This document shows positions 9,286-17,297 of a stretch of 64,000 nt of DNA, one piece after another. Under the pieces are notes generated by a model. The model worked only from the letters and a program-made list of their open reading frames with translations, ran no database searches and was not told the DNA's origin. A program made the position numbers and the translations under genes. Every line of letters starts with the position of its first letter. Position 1 is the first letter of the stretch. Origin of the DNA: Qipengyuania mesophila. GTDB taxonomy: Bacteria > Pseudomonadota > Alphaproteobacteria > Sphingomonadales > Sphingomonadaceae. The stretch is from positions 777,501 to 841,500 of the forward strand of contig NZ_JAIGNU010000001.1 in the NCBI RefSeq assembly GCF_019711655.1, written 5' to 3'.

Positions 9286-9783
9286 TCAGCCTTCGTCGGA
9301 AACGACGAGCAAGTCTTCGGCTCGCTCCAGGCGGATATGGGTCTGATAATAATACTTATCCGTTCGACCACCGGTGAAGTAGAAATAGATCTTCACTCTC
9401 TCGGCAACCCCATGGACACGGATGGTCTTACCCTTAAGCGCCGCAATCAGATCGTCGCCCAGGACCTTTCGCAGCTCTGCTTGTACCTTCGGCGACAATT
9501 CGATCGTCAGGCAACGTTGGTCACGATAATCTTCCTCTGAATTCAGGAAGATCCTACCGTTCTCCTGTCCGGTAGCCACGACCGTCATTTGGTAATTTGC
9601 AATTATGCCACTGGGTGCAGCATCGGCAGCCTTTTCCACGGCTTCGCGTGGAGTCAGGACAACCAGTTGCGGTTCCGCTCGGGCAGAAACAGCCTGCGGG
9701 GAATCGGCGGGTACCACTGCCATGCTTGCCGTGCTCATCACGGCGCTGAGAAGGGCTAAGGCTACGAGACTGTTTTTTACCAT
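9286..9783 (-). CDS. Secreted protein of unknown function, possible OB-fold
   Basis: A 165-residue protein. Residues 1-22 are a signal peptide (MVKNSLVALALLSAVMS, cleavage after SMA). After a linker, residues about 60-160 run as alternating beta-strands and one helix: YQMTVVATGQENGRIFLNSE, then CLTIELSPKVQAEL, ALKGKTIRVHGVAERVKIYF and THIRLERAEDLLVV. The GKTIRVHGVAE string resembles the fourth strand region of small OB-fold proteins; this is a fold guess, not a family hit. I do not recognise a named family. The gene is visibly less GC-rich than its neighbours, which may mark later arrival. It follows ssb on the same strand with a gap of 159 bases. Confidence 0.6.
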   Translation of the reverse strand: MVKNSLVALALLSAVMSTASMAVVPADSPQAVSARAEPQLVVLTPREAVEKAADAAPSGIIANYQMTVVATGQENGRIFLNSEEDYRDQRCLTIELSPKVQAELRKVLGDDLIAALKGKTIRVHGVAERVKIYFYFTGGRTDKYYYQTHIRLERAEDLLVVSDEG

Positions 9784-9942
9784 GCGGTTCCTCGATCAAG
9801 ATTTCCCGAACACAGGCGGGCACCTTTGGAGCAGCTGTTGGAAGCCAGGGTAAAACTCAATGGCGCGCGGCTCGGTGTCACAATCGGGACACCGGACGCC
9901 ATGGGCCGAGCGCGGTGGATCACACAAGCTGCACGGAATATC

Positions 9943-10482
9943 CTAGAACGGAATGTCGTCGTCGAGATCGTCGTAGTTCGAACCGCCGCCCGAACCGCCC
10001 GAGCTTCCGCCCGACGAACCGCCGCCGCCCTGGTTCCAGCCGCCGCCCGAGCCGCCGCCCGACGAGCCCCCACCCTGGTCCCACGAGCCGCCGCCGCGTT
10101 GGCCGCCGCCGCCGCCGCCCGAACCGCCCTGCGCGCCGTCGAGCATCGTCAGCGTGCCGTTCATGCCGCGGATCACGACCTCGGTGCTGTAGCGATCGTT
10201 GCCCGACTGGTCTTGCCACTTGCGGGTCTGCAGCTGGCCTTCGATGTAGACCTTGCTGCCCTTGCGCAGGAAGCGTTCGACCACGCCGACGAGGCCTTCG
10301 GAGAAGATCGCCACGGTGTGCCACTCGGTGCGTTCCTGGCGCTCGCCGGTGTTGCGGTCCTTCCAGGTCTCGCTCGTCGCGATGCGCAGGTTCGCGACCT
10401 TGCCGCCGTTCTGGAAGCTGCGGATTTCGGGGTCTGCGCCCAGATTCCCGATCAGCATGACTTTGTTGAGGCTACCGGCCAT
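9943..10482 (-). CDS. ssb: Single-stranded DNA-binding protein
   Basis: A 179-residue SSB. Residues 1-110 are the OB-fold ([21 protein letters not shown], then the [31 protein letters not shown] core). Residues about 120-170 are a Gly/Ser/Gln-rich flexible linker with repeated GGGS-like units. The chain ends in DDDIPF, the acidic tip that docks repair and replication partners such as RecO, PriA and exonuclease I. It coats single-stranded DNA as a tetramer. It is transcribed alone or after feoB, which ends 99 bases upstream on the same strand. Length and tail are normal for alphaproteobacteria. Confidence 0.97.
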   Translation of the reverse strand: MAGSLNKVMLIGNLGADPEIRSFQNGGKVANLRIATSETWKDRNTGERQERTEWHTVAIFSEGLVGVVERFLRKGSKVYIEGQLQTRKWQDQSGNDRYSTEVVIRGMNGTLTMLDGAQGGSGGGGGGQRGGGSWDQGGGSSGGGSGGGWNQGGGGSSGGSSGGSGGGSNYDDLDDDIPF

Positions 10483-10581
10483 CGAATCGTCCCTTCGTAT
10501 CTGTTGCGAAGGGCCTAACCGAGGGCGCGAGTCGCTTCTAGGGCTGCGGGCGAGTTTCCACCGGAGCGGACCCAGTTGGCG

Positions 10582-12429
10582 CTACAGCCCCAGCGCGGTC
10601 GCGATCCAGAAGGTCAGCCCGGCGAAGACATAGGCCAGCGCGAAGAGGTAGCCGACCATGAAGGCGGGCCATTTCCAGCCATTGGTCTCGCGTCGCGCGA
10701 CCGCGATGGTCGAGATGCATTGCGGCGCGAAGACGAACCAGGCGAGGAAGGCGAGTGCGGTCGGCAGGCTCCACAGGGCGGCGATCTTGTCGGTCACGCC
10801 GGCGGCGGCGACGTCCTCATCCTCGGCACCGACGGCATAGGTCGTTGCGAGCGCCGATACGGCGACTTCGCGCGCGGCCATGGCGGGCACCAGCGCGAGG
10901 CTCATCTCGCGGTTGAAGCCGATCGGCTCGAGCACGGGATGCAACCCGTCGGCGACCATGCCGGCAATGCTCGCATCGACCTGGCTCTCGCCCGGCTCTG
11001 CCTTGGGAAAGCTCAGCATCAGCCACAGGACGATGGTGACGGTGAAGATGATCGTGCCCGCGCGGCGCAGGAACACCCAGGCGCGCTGCCACAGCCCGAT
11101 GGCGAGGTCCTTCACCCGCGGCAGCTGGTAGCGCGGCATTTCCATGATGAAACCGCTCGCCGCGCCGCTGGTCACCGTGTGGCGCAGCACCAGCGCTACC
11201 ACCATCGCGCCGACGATCCCCGCGAGATAGAGCGCGAAGAGCACCAGGCCCTGCAGCCCGATGCCGGGACCGACGCTCGTCTGCGGAATGACCGCGGCGA
11301 TGATCACCGCATAGACCGGCAGGCGCGCCGAACAGGTCATCAGCGGGGCGACGAGGATCGTGGTCAGCCGGTCCTTGGGATCGGGAATGCTGCGCGTCGC
11401 CATGATGCCGGGGATCGCGCAGGCGAAGCTGGAGAGCAGGGGAATGAAGCTCTTCCCCGAGAGGCCCACGCCCGCCATCAGCCGGTCCATGAGGAAGGCG
11501 GCGCGCGCCATGTAGCCGCTCGCCTCCATCACGAGGATGAAGAAGAACAGGATCACGATCTGCGGCAGGAAGACCACCACCGAACCGACGCCGGCGAGTA
11601 CGCCTTCGGTGAGGAAATCGCGGACGATGCCGGGCGGCAGGGTGTCCGTCACGAGGCTCGAAATCGCGCCGACTCCGGCTTCGAGCGCATCGGCGAAGGG
11701 CGTCGCCCAGGCGAACACAGCCTGGAAGATTACGAACAGCAGTCCGAACAGGATCACCGGCCCGATCCACGGGTTGAGCAGGACGCGGTCGACGCCGTTC
11801 TCGATCGTGTGGCGGGTCGATTTGGAGAGGATCGCGCCGCGCGCCATCATCTTGGCCGACAGCCGCCGCTCGGGCAGGGTCAGGTGCCAGCGCTTGTGTG
11901 CTTCCTCGTCGGCATGGCTCTCGGCCTCGGCAATCGCGGCGGAAAGCTCGGCGAGCCCCTTGCGGCGCACCGCAACGGTCGGGACCACCGGCACGCCGAG
12001 CGCCTCGGACAGCGCGGCCGGATCGAGCACGAGCCCGTCGCGCTCGGCGAGGTCGATCATGTTGAGCGCGACCACCGTCGGGCGGCCCAGCTCGAGCACT
12101 TCCTGCGCGAAGACCAGATGCTGTTCGAGATTGGCGGCGTCGAGCACGAGGATGATCACCTCGGGCAGCGATTCGCCTTCGAATTCGCCGTGGACGACCT
12201 GACGCGTCACCTCCTCGTCGGGGCTCGCCGCATCGAAGCTGTAGGACCCGGGCAGGTCGATCAATTCGACCGGTTCGCCGCTCGGCAGCACCAGCCGCCC
12301 GGCCTTCCGCTCGACCGTGACGCCGGGGTAGTTGGCGATCTTCTGCCGCGCCCCGGTGAGCGCGTTGAACAGCGCCGACTTGCCCGAATTCGGATTGCCG
12401 ACGAGCGCCGCGGTGCGTTTGCGGCTCAT
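10582..12429 (-). CDS. feoB: FeoB ferrous iron transporter
   Basis: A 615-residue inner-membrane Fe(II) transporter. The N-terminal G domain has G1 GNPNSGKS at 11-18, a switch I-type NYPGVTVE, G3 ELIDLPGSYSF and G4 VVALNMIDLAERDG. It is followed by a helical regulatory domain and then about eight membrane segments in two Gate motifs (e.g. IVILFFFILVMEASGYMARAAFLMD and the FIPLLSSFACAIPGIMATR core with its conserved cysteine). This shorter form, without the long E. coli tail, is common in alphaproteobacteria. No FeoC is seen. Its ATG overlaps the feoA stop by 4 bases. A long open frame on the opposite strand is an antisense shadow of this gene. Confidence 0.97.
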   Translation of the reverse strand: MSRKRTAALVGNPNSGKSALFNALTGARQKIANYPGVTVERKAGRLVLPSGEPVELIDLPGSYSFDAASPDEEVTRQVVHGEFEGESLPEVIILVLDAANLEQHLVFAQEVLELGRPTVVALNMIDLAERDGLVLDPAALSEALGVPVVPTVAVRRKGLAELSAAIAEAESHADEEAHKRWHLTLPERRLSAKMMARGAILSKSTRHTIENGVDRVLLNPWIGPVILFGLLFVIFQAVFAWATPFADALEAGVGAISSLVTDTLPPGIVRDFLTEGVLAGVGSVVVFLPQIVILFFFILVMEASGYMARAAFLMDRLMAGVGLSGKSFIPLLSSFACAIPGIMATRSIPDPKDRLTTILVAPLMTCSARLPVYAVIIAAVIPQTSVGPGIGLQGLVLFALYLAGIVGAMVVALVLRHTVTSGAASGFIMEMPRYQLPRVKDLAIGLWQRAWVFLRRAGTIIFTVTIVLWLMLSFPKAEPGESQVDASIAGMVADGLHPVLEPIGFNREMSLALVPAMAAREVAVSALATTYAVGAEDEDVAAAGVTDKIAALWSLPTALAFLAWFVFAPQCISTIAVARRETNGWKWPAFMVGYLFALAYVFAGLTFWIATALGL

Positions 12430-12665
12430 GCGGGCTCGACCTCGATCGCGAGTGCGTGCGACCGGCGCAGCGCGATGGTCATGCGGCCGATTCGGATGGC
12501 GAGCGGATCGCGCGTGCCGAAGATGCCGCGATGGATCACCGCGACTTCGGCGCCCTCGTCCACGCCCAGCGCCTTGAGGCGCTTGCCTTCGTCCTCGGCC
12601 AGGATGGCCCAGTCCACCGCCACGATCCTGGCGGCCTTCTCATGTTCGAACCCGTCGAGCGTCAT
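12426..12665 (-). CDS. feoA: FeoA ferrous iron transport accessory protein
   Basis: A 79-residue cytoplasmic protein with the SH3-like FeoA fold: EGKRLKALGVDEGAEVAVIHRGIFGTRDPLAIRIGRMTIALRRSHALAIEV. The G(V/I)..G..(V/I)...G pattern followed by P(L/I).IR(I/V)G...ALR is the family signature. FeoA binds FeoB and is needed for its activity. The stop overlaps the feoB start (ATGA), so the pair is translationally coupled in the order feoA-feoB. About 30 bases upstream of its ATG is an AT-rich imperfect dyad that may be an iron-responsive operator (reported separately). Confidence 0.92.
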   Translation of the reverse strand: MTLDGFEHEKAARIVAVDWAILAEDEGKRLKALGVDEGAEVAVIHRGIFGTRDPLAIRIGRMTIALRRSHALAIEVEPA

Positions 12666-12694
12666 GCTGCCGCCCTGTCAGATGTGCCCGCTTG

Positions 12695-12711
12695 TTGCAA
12701 CTGGTTATCAA
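12695..12711. promoter_or_regulatory. Candidate iron-responsive operator upstream of feoAB
   Basis: TTGCAACTGGTTATCAA, a 17-base AT-rich stretch in otherwise GC-rich DNA, 30 bases before the feoA ATG. On the feo strand it reads TTGATAACCAGTTGCAA, with outer TTG/CAA and inner AAC/GTT arms. The match to a dyad is imperfect. Fur-type sites contain GATAAT-like half sites, so the position and sequence fit, but this is inference. Confidence 0.3.
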
Positions 12712-12718
12712 TAGCGCG

Positions 12719-13378
12719 CTAGCGCGCCGGGTACCGCAGACGTCCGAGAAAGCGCGCCATGCTGAAATGCTCGCGCTCGGGATTGAGCCACTTGGCCTTG
12801 ATCCGCTCGAAGGTCATCACGCCTTCGACGCGGCGGTCGAGGAAGGCCCTCGTCTCGGCCTTGCCCTCGCTTTCGTCTGCGACGAAGACGGACAGCGTCG
12901 CGCCGTAGATCGACGCGAGGATCGCGCGCTTGGTGTAGTGATTGTAATCGGTCGCCGTATCTCCCGCGAGCCGCCACATGACATCGGCGCTGTTCCAGCC
13001 GGTCTTGAGCGCGCGCGCGGCGTTCTGCGGCATGGCCATGATCGCGAGCGCGCGGCGCAGTGCCTCTTCCTGGCCCGCCACGGCATCTAGGCGATACTGG
13101 ACGAGGCTGCGGATCCGCTCGCGGATCTTCATCGTCGCGAGCTTTTGGGGCGGGAGGTCGAGCATCATCTGCCGGTCGATCGTTTCGATCCAAGCGCAGA
13201 TCATGCCCATCGCCCCATCATCCTTGAACGCCAGGCGGGCGACGTCGCGATCGGCGCCAAGCTGGTCGGCCGCCATGTCGAGCGCTGCGTCGCTCCAGCC
13301 GTCGAACACCGCCGCTTCGGCTATGCCGGGTGCGAGCGCGAGACGCAGTTCGTCGAGCGTGAGGTCGGCTACGTCCAT
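12719..13378 (-). CDS. coq9: COQ9 family ubiquinone biosynthesis protein
   Basis: A 219-residue soluble protein of the COQ9 family: an N-terminal TetR-like helical half (LTLDELRLALAPGIAEAAVFDGWSDAALDMAADQLG) and the C-terminal COQ9 domain (MPQNAARALKTGWNSADVMWRLAGDTATDYNHYTKRAILASIYGAT). The W..AD..WR.AGD...D.N.YTKR string is diagnostic. COQ9 binds quinone-intermediate lipids and helps COQ7 hydroxylate the ring; the bacterial role is inferred from the mitochondrial protein. It starts 3 bases after the ankyrin gene on the same strand. Its TAG stop lies inside a perfect palindrome (GCGCGCTAGCGCGC, 12714-12727). Confidence 0.9.
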   Translation of the reverse strand: MDVADLTLDELRLALAPGIAEAAVFDGWSDAALDMAADQLGADRDVARLAFKDDGAMGMICAWIETIDRQMMLDLPPQKLATMKIRERIRSLVQYRLDAVAGQEEALRRALAIMAMPQNAARALKTGWNSADVMWRLAGDTATDYNHYTKRAILASIYGATLSVFVADESEGKAETRAFLDRRVEGVMTFERIKAKWLNPEREHFSMARFLGRLRYPAR

Positions 13379-13381
13379 CGC

Positions 13382-13987
13382 TCAGCTGGGCCCGTAGGTC
13401 TCGGTCTTTTCGCCGCGCTCCGCCTCGGCGCGCTCGATCTCCGCGAGCATGTCCGAGCGCGCGCCCATCAGCACAGCATAGTCGCGCGCGGTGCGGCCCG
13501 AATTGTCCGCCCGGTCGGCGCTCGCGCCTTTCGAGATGAGCAGGCGGACCAGGCCGCTGTCGCGCCGGTGGACCGCCGAGATGAGCGGCGTCTCGCCCGT
13601 GCTGTTGGGTACGTCCACCGCAGCCCCGCGCTCGGCAAGAATCTCGACGCCCTCGGTAAAACCGAGCTGCGCGGCAAGCTGCAAGGGGGTGGTGCCGTTC
13701 TTGTCGGCGATATTCGGATTGGCTCCCTTCGAGAGGAGGAAGTTCAGCCAGACGGCATCGCGCCGCTGGGTGACGATGTGCAGCGCGGTCTCACCACTGG
13801 AGATGTCGCGCGTGTTGACCAGGATGCTGCCGGGCTCTTCGATCATCTGGGTGACGTCGTCGCCCTGGCGCTTCTTGACCGCCTCGAGGAACTTGTATCC
13901 CTCGCGCTGCATTTGTGCCTGCGCCGGAGGTGCGAGCAGCGTCCCCGCAAGTGCGACCAGAAGGAAGTTTTTCGCGAAACGCTTCAC
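13382..13987 (-). CDS. Periplasmic ankyrin-repeat protein
   Basis: A 201-residue protein with a signal peptide (residues 1-25, cleavage after PAQAQ) and three to four ankyrin repeats: GETALHIVTQRRDAVWLNFLLSKGANPN, NGTTPLQLAAQLGFTEGVEILAERGAAVD, TGETPLISAVHRRDSGLVRLLISKGASAD and a capping SGRTARDYAVLMG. Ankyrin repeats bind proteins; the partner is unknown. The start is GTG at 13987, giving VKRFAKNFLLVALAG as the signal; a longer in-frame extension runs antisense to the SCO gene and was rejected. It is divergent from the SCO gene and only 3 bases upstream of coq9, so the two are probably co-transcribed. Confidence 0.8.
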   Translation of the reverse strand: MKRFAKNFLLVALAGTLLAPPAQAQMQREGYKFLEAVKKRQGDDVTQMIEEPGSILVNTRDISSGETALHIVTQRRDAVWLNFLLSKGANPNIADKNGTTPLQLAAQLGFTEGVEILAERGAAVDVPNSTGETPLISAVHRRDSGLVRLLISKGASADRADNSGRTARDYAVLMGARSDMLAEIERAEAERGEKTETYGPS

Positions 13988-14056
13988 CGTGTGAAAGCCC
14001 CTGTTATCCTCAATCGAATGGCTGACTCGCCCTTGAAGATGGGCGGTTAGCAGACC

Positions 14057-14656
14057 ATGAACCGTCAGACCATGCTCCGCAACCTTACCCCGCTTTTCGC
14101 CGCCCTGCTCGCCCTTTCCGCCTGCAGCGATTCCGCGCCCGCGGAACCACCGCTGGCCGGCGCCGCGATCGGCGGCGATTTCACGCTGACGGGCGAGGAC
14201 GGTGATCCGGTCAGCTGGGGCGACTTCGCAGGCCAGTACCGCACGGTCTATTTCGGCTATGCCTATTGCCCCGATGTCTGCCCTAGGGACACTGGAAACG
14301 CCATGTTGGGGCTGAAGGCCTTCGAGAAGGATCATCCCCAACTCGGCGCCAAGATCCAGCCGCTTTTCATCAGCGTCGACCCGGAGCGCGATACGCCCGC
14401 AGTGCTCAAGGAATTCACCGCCAATTTCCATCGGCGGCTGCTCGGGCTGACGGGCACCAAGGAACAGCTCGACGCGGTCACGAAGGAATTCGCCGCGACC
14501 TATTCGATCGGCGAGAAGCAGGACGGCGGCGGTTATCTCGTCGGCCATACCAACATCACCTATCTGTTCGGTCCCGAGGGCAAGCCGCTGGCGATGCTGC
14601 CGACCGACGAAGGCCCCGCAGCGGTGGCCGCGGAACTGGAAAAATGGGTGCACTGA
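14057..14656 (+). CDS. SCO1/SenC family copper chaperone lipoprotein
   Basis: A 199-residue protein anchored to the membrane by a lipobox (LSAC, Cys23), with a thioredoxin-like domain facing the periplasm. The copper site is complete: CPDVC with Cys71 and Cys75, and the distal histidine in GHTNITYLFGP. SCO proteins deliver copper to the CuA site of cytochrome c oxidase or reduce its cysteines. The FISVDPERDTPAVLKEF block is the family signature. It is the first gene of a plus-strand run; its last 13 bases overlap the start of the ycgN-like gene. No oxidase genes are present in the window. Confidence 0.92.
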   Translation: MNRQTMLRNLTPLFAALLALSACSDSAPAEPPLAGAAIGGDFTLTGEDGDPVSWGDFAGQYRTVYFGYAYCPDVCPRDTGNAMLGLKAFEKDHPQLGAKIQPLFISVDPERDTPAVLKEFTANFHRRLLGLTGTKEQLDAVTKEFAATYSIGEKQDGGGYLVGHTNITYLFGPEGKPLAMLPTDEGPAAVAAELEKWVH

Positions 14657-15114
14657 GGGACCGCTTCTGGGAGCGGCCGCTGGCCGATCTCACGACCGAG
14701 GAATGGGAAGCGCTGTGCGACGGCTGCGGACGCTGCTGCCTGCACAAGGTCGAGTATGAGGAAACGGGCGAGATCGAGCACACCAATGTGGCGTGCAAGC
14801 TGCTCGACACGCAGACCGCGCGCTGCACCGATTACAAGCATCGCAAGGCCTTCGTGCCCGATTGCCTGCGGCTGACGCTGAAGATCGTCGACGACGTCTC
14901 CTGGTTGCCGCCCACCTGCGCCTACCGTCGCCGCGCCGACGGGGATCCGCTGCCGCGCTGGCATTATCTGCTCACCGGCGATCGCGAGGACGTGATCCGT
15001 GCCGGGGTTTCGGTCGCCGGCCGGGTGGTGAGCGAGCACGAGGCGGGCCCGCTCGAACACCATATCGTCGAGTGGGACGACGAGGATTTCGACGAGGGGG
15101 AGGAGGCGGCGTGA
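14644..15114 (+). CDS. YcgN family cysteine-cluster protein (UPF0260)
   Basis: A 156-residue soluble protein with the UPF0260 pattern. The W..LCDGCGRCCLHKVE motif has four cysteines in 8 residues, and CKLLDTQTARCTDY, DCLRLT and PPTCAYR supply further paired cysteines. Together they would bind a metal or Fe-S centre. E. coli YcgN and similar proteins have no assigned reaction. The ATG at 14644 lies inside the end of the SCO gene, and the stop overlaps the GTG of the next gene (GTGA), so translation of all three is probably coupled. The extreme C-terminus is strongly acidic (WDDEDFDEGEEAA). Confidence 0.88.
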   Translation: MGALRDRFWERPLADLTTEEWEALCDGCGRCCLHKVEYEETGEIEHTNVACKLLDTQTARCTDYKHRKAFVPDCLRLTLKIVDDVSWLPPTCAYRRRADGDPLPRWHYLLTGDREDVIRAGVSVAGRVVSEHEAGPLEHHIVEWDDEDFDEGEEAA

Positions 15115-15833
15115 TCGACTGGCTCCGCCGCGAAGCGCTGGAGCCGGTGATCGAACTGGGCACACGCACGCTGCCGATCGAGATCACCCGCAACCGCCGC
15201 GCCAAGAGGTTGACGCTGCGGCTCGCGCCCGATGGCAACGCGGTGCGGATCACGCTGCCCCACTGGTGCCGCAGCGCCGAAGCCATCGCCTTCGCCCATG
15301 CCCGGCGCGACTGGCTCGCCGCCCAGCTCGCCAAGGTGCCCGACAGGCGCGATCCGGCGCGCGAGGGGGCCCTGCTCTATCGTGGCAGCGAGATTGCGCT
15401 CGACTGGCGCGAGGATGCTCCCCGCAAGCCGGCCCTGTCGGTCGATACTCTCCGCATCGGTGGTCCGCAGGATACGCTCGGAAATCGCTTGCAGCGCTGG
15501 CTCGAAGCCGAGGCCTTGCGCCTATTCGCCGAGGATGCGGCGGAGTACTGCAATCGCGCCGAGCTTGCCGCGTCGGAGGTTCGCCTGACCCGCGCGCGGC
15601 GCCGCTGGGGCAGCTGCTCGTCGGAGGGCACGCTCCGCCTCAACTGGCGTCTCGTCCAGGCACCCGACCACGTCCGCCGCTCGGTCGTCGCGCACGAAGT
15701 CGCGCATCTGGTGCACTTCGACCATTCGCCTGCCTTCCACGCGCTGCTCGACCGGCTCTACGAAGACGATATCGACGAGGCCAATCGCTGGCTCAGCCAG
15801 CATGGTCGCACGCTCTACGCGGCCTTCGGCTAA
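15111..15833 (+). CDS. YgjP-like (DUF45) zinc metallopeptidase
   Basis: A 240-residue protein of the YgjP/WLM-type M48-like group. It contains the zinc-binding HEVAH at 195-199 with a third ligand in VHFDHS (His205), and the preceding RRRWGSCSSEGTLRLNWRLVQAP block that is diagnostic for DUF45. It has no membrane segments, so it is cytoplasmic. Family members are linked to SprT-like proteolysis, but the substrate is not known. The GTG at 15111 overlaps the previous TGA; a longer in-frame stretch upstream lies in the wrong frame of the ycgN-like gene and was rejected. Confidence 0.85.
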   Translation: MIDWLRREALEPVIELGTRTLPIEITRNRRAKRLTLRLAPDGNAVRITLPHWCRSAEAIAFAHARRDWLAAQLAKVPDRRDPAREGALLYRGSEIALDWREDAPRKPALSVDTLRIGGPQDTLGNRLQRWLEAEALRLFAEDAAEYCNRAELAASEVRLTRARRRWGSCSSEGTLRLNWRLVQAPDHVRRSVVAHEVAHLVHFDHSPAFHALLDRLYEDDIDEANRWLSQHGRTLYAAFG

Positions 15834-15876
15834 GCTTGACTGGCGCGCACCGGCGAAAGCTCCTATCTTGGCGGTC

Positions 15877-16317
15877 ATGCGCCTCAAGACACGCTTCAAT
15901 GCCAAGGCCGGCCTCGCCGACCTGTGGGATTACCTCCGCGAACCGCGGCCCTACAGGTGGCCGTTGCTGGCGCTGTCCTTCGCCATTCCGCTGAGCGGGC
16001 TGGCGATGCTGACACGCGAATCGCACTTCCGGCCGCCCGATGCCCCCAAAGTCACCTTCATCTCGACGCTCGCGGAAGGCCGCAGCGACGAGGAAATCCG
16101 TCGCTCGAACCTGGAAAACCAGAAGCGCAAGGAGGCCCGCGAGGCAGAACTCGCCGAACTGCGCGAAAAGAAGGTCGAGGCCTACAAGACGCTCGGTCGC
16201 GCAACGGGGCTCGACGTCGACAAGATGGAACGCGAGGCGCAGATCGAAAACGCGCGCGAAAAGGCCGCGGCGGAAGCCCGTCAACGCGAGCTCTACCAGG
16301 CAGGTTCGGGCGGTTGA
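15877..16317 (+). CDS. Membrane-anchored coiled-coil protein of unknown function
   Basis: A 146-residue protein. Residues about 30-48 (WPLLALSFAIPLSGLAML) form one membrane helix near the N-terminus. The rest is highly charged: residues 75-140 are Arg/Glu/Ala-rich with heptad-like spacing (NQKRKEAREAELAELREKK), so a long helix or coiled coil is likely. No domain is recognised. The ATG at 15877 was chosen over an upstream in-frame GTG that lies inside the previous gene. Its stop overlaps the TTG start of ribD (TTGA), so it is in the same run. It may be a small scaffold beside the membrane, but this is a guess. Confidence 0.65.
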   Translation: MRLKTRFNAKAGLADLWDYLREPRPYRWPLLALSFAIPLSGLAMLTRESHFRPPDAPKVTFISTLAEGRSDEEIRRSNLENQKRKEAREAELAELREKKVEAYKTLGRATGLDVDKMEREAQIENAREKAAAEARQRELYQAGSGG

Positions 16318-17285
16318 GCGCAGCGGCGAGCGACGCGCGCTGGCTTTCCGCTGCCGCGCGGCTGGCGAGCCGTGCGCGCCCGGCGAGCTATCCCAATCCC
16401 GGCGTCGGCTGCATACTGATCAAAGACGGCGTGGTCGTCGGCCGGGGATGGACCGCGCCGGGCGGCCGCCCACATGCCGAGTGTGCCGCACTGGCTGAGG
16501 CTGGCGAAAGCGCGCGCGGCGCGATTGCCTATGTCACTCTCGAGCCCTGCGCCCACCGCTCCGAACGCGGCCCGGCGTGCAGCGATTTGCTTGTCGAGGC
16601 GGGCGTGGCGCGCGTGGTCGCAGGTGTCGAGGATCCCGATCCGCGCACGGCGGGCGACGGCTTTGCTCGCCTTCGCGAGGCCGGGATCGAGGCCCAGCTG
16701 CTGCCCTCCCCCGATGCGACTGCTAGCCTCGCGGGTTATCTCACCCGCGCCCACAGCGCCCGCCCCCATGTAACGCTCAAGCTCGCCATGTCGCTCGATG
16801 GCTGTACTGCCATGGCCGACGGCACAAGCCAGTGGATCACCGGCAAGGCGGCGCGCGCGCATGTCCATGCCCGCCGCGCGCAGGCCGATGCGATCTTGGT
16901 CGGCGGCGGCACTTGGCGCGCGGACAAGCCCCGACTCGACGTCCGGCTACCGGGCCTCGAGGATCGCAGTCCGCAGCGCGTCATGCTGACCCGCGGGGTC
17001 GCACCCGATGGCGTGAAGGTCATCAATCGGCCCGACCAGATCGCCTCGCTCGATGCGCTCTATCTCTATGTCGAAGCGGGCTCGAACATCGCCGCGAGCC
17101 TGCTCGGTACCGACCTCGTCGACCGGCTCGAACTCTACCGCGCGCCGATCGTCATCGGCGGCGGGCGCGGCGCGATCGGCGACCTCGGCCTTGCCAACCT
17201 TGCCGACGCGCATGGCCGCTGGACGCTCGTCGAACGTCGCCAGCTTGGCAGCGACAGCTTCGAAGCCTACAGCCGCCGACGGTAA
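16314..17285 (+). CDS. ribD: RibD, bifunctional riboflavin deaminase-reductase
   Basis: A 323-residue enzyme that carries out the second and third steps of riboflavin synthesis. The N-terminal deaminase has the zinc motifs HAE (54-56) and LEPCAHRSERGPAC. The C-terminal reductase begins at about residue 145 (RPHVTLKLAMSLDGCTA) with the NADPH-binding ADAILVGGGTWRADKPRLDVR region. It starts with TTG at 16314, overlapping the stop of the previous gene; no in-frame ATG occurs before the deaminase motifs begin. ribE follows after 12 bases. No ribA, ribB or ribH and no FMN riboswitch are visible nearby, so the rest of the pathway lies elsewhere. Confidence 0.93.
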   Translation: MSAAASDARWLSAAARLASRARPASYPNPGVGCILIKDGVVVGRGWTAPGGRPHAECAALAEAGESARGAIAYVTLEPCAHRSERGPACSDLLVEAGVARVVAGVEDPDPRTAGDGFARLREAGIEAQLLPSPDATASLAGYLTRAHSARPHVTLKLAMSLDGCTAMADGTSQWITGKAARAHVHARRAQADAILVGGGTWRADKPRLDVRLPGLEDRSPQRVMLTRGVAPDGVKVINRPDQIASLDALYLYVEAGSNIAASLLGTDLVDRLELYRAPIVIGGGRGAIGDLGLANLADAHGRWTLVERRQLGSDSFEAYSRRR

Positions 17286-17297
17286 TCAGGAGCACGC

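Noticed and set aside
10576-12714. A 712-codon open frame on the plus strand
   Set aside because: It lies antisense to feoA and feoB, has an Arg/Asp/Gly/His-rich shadow composition and no recognisable domain. High GC at third positions keeps the opposite frame open.
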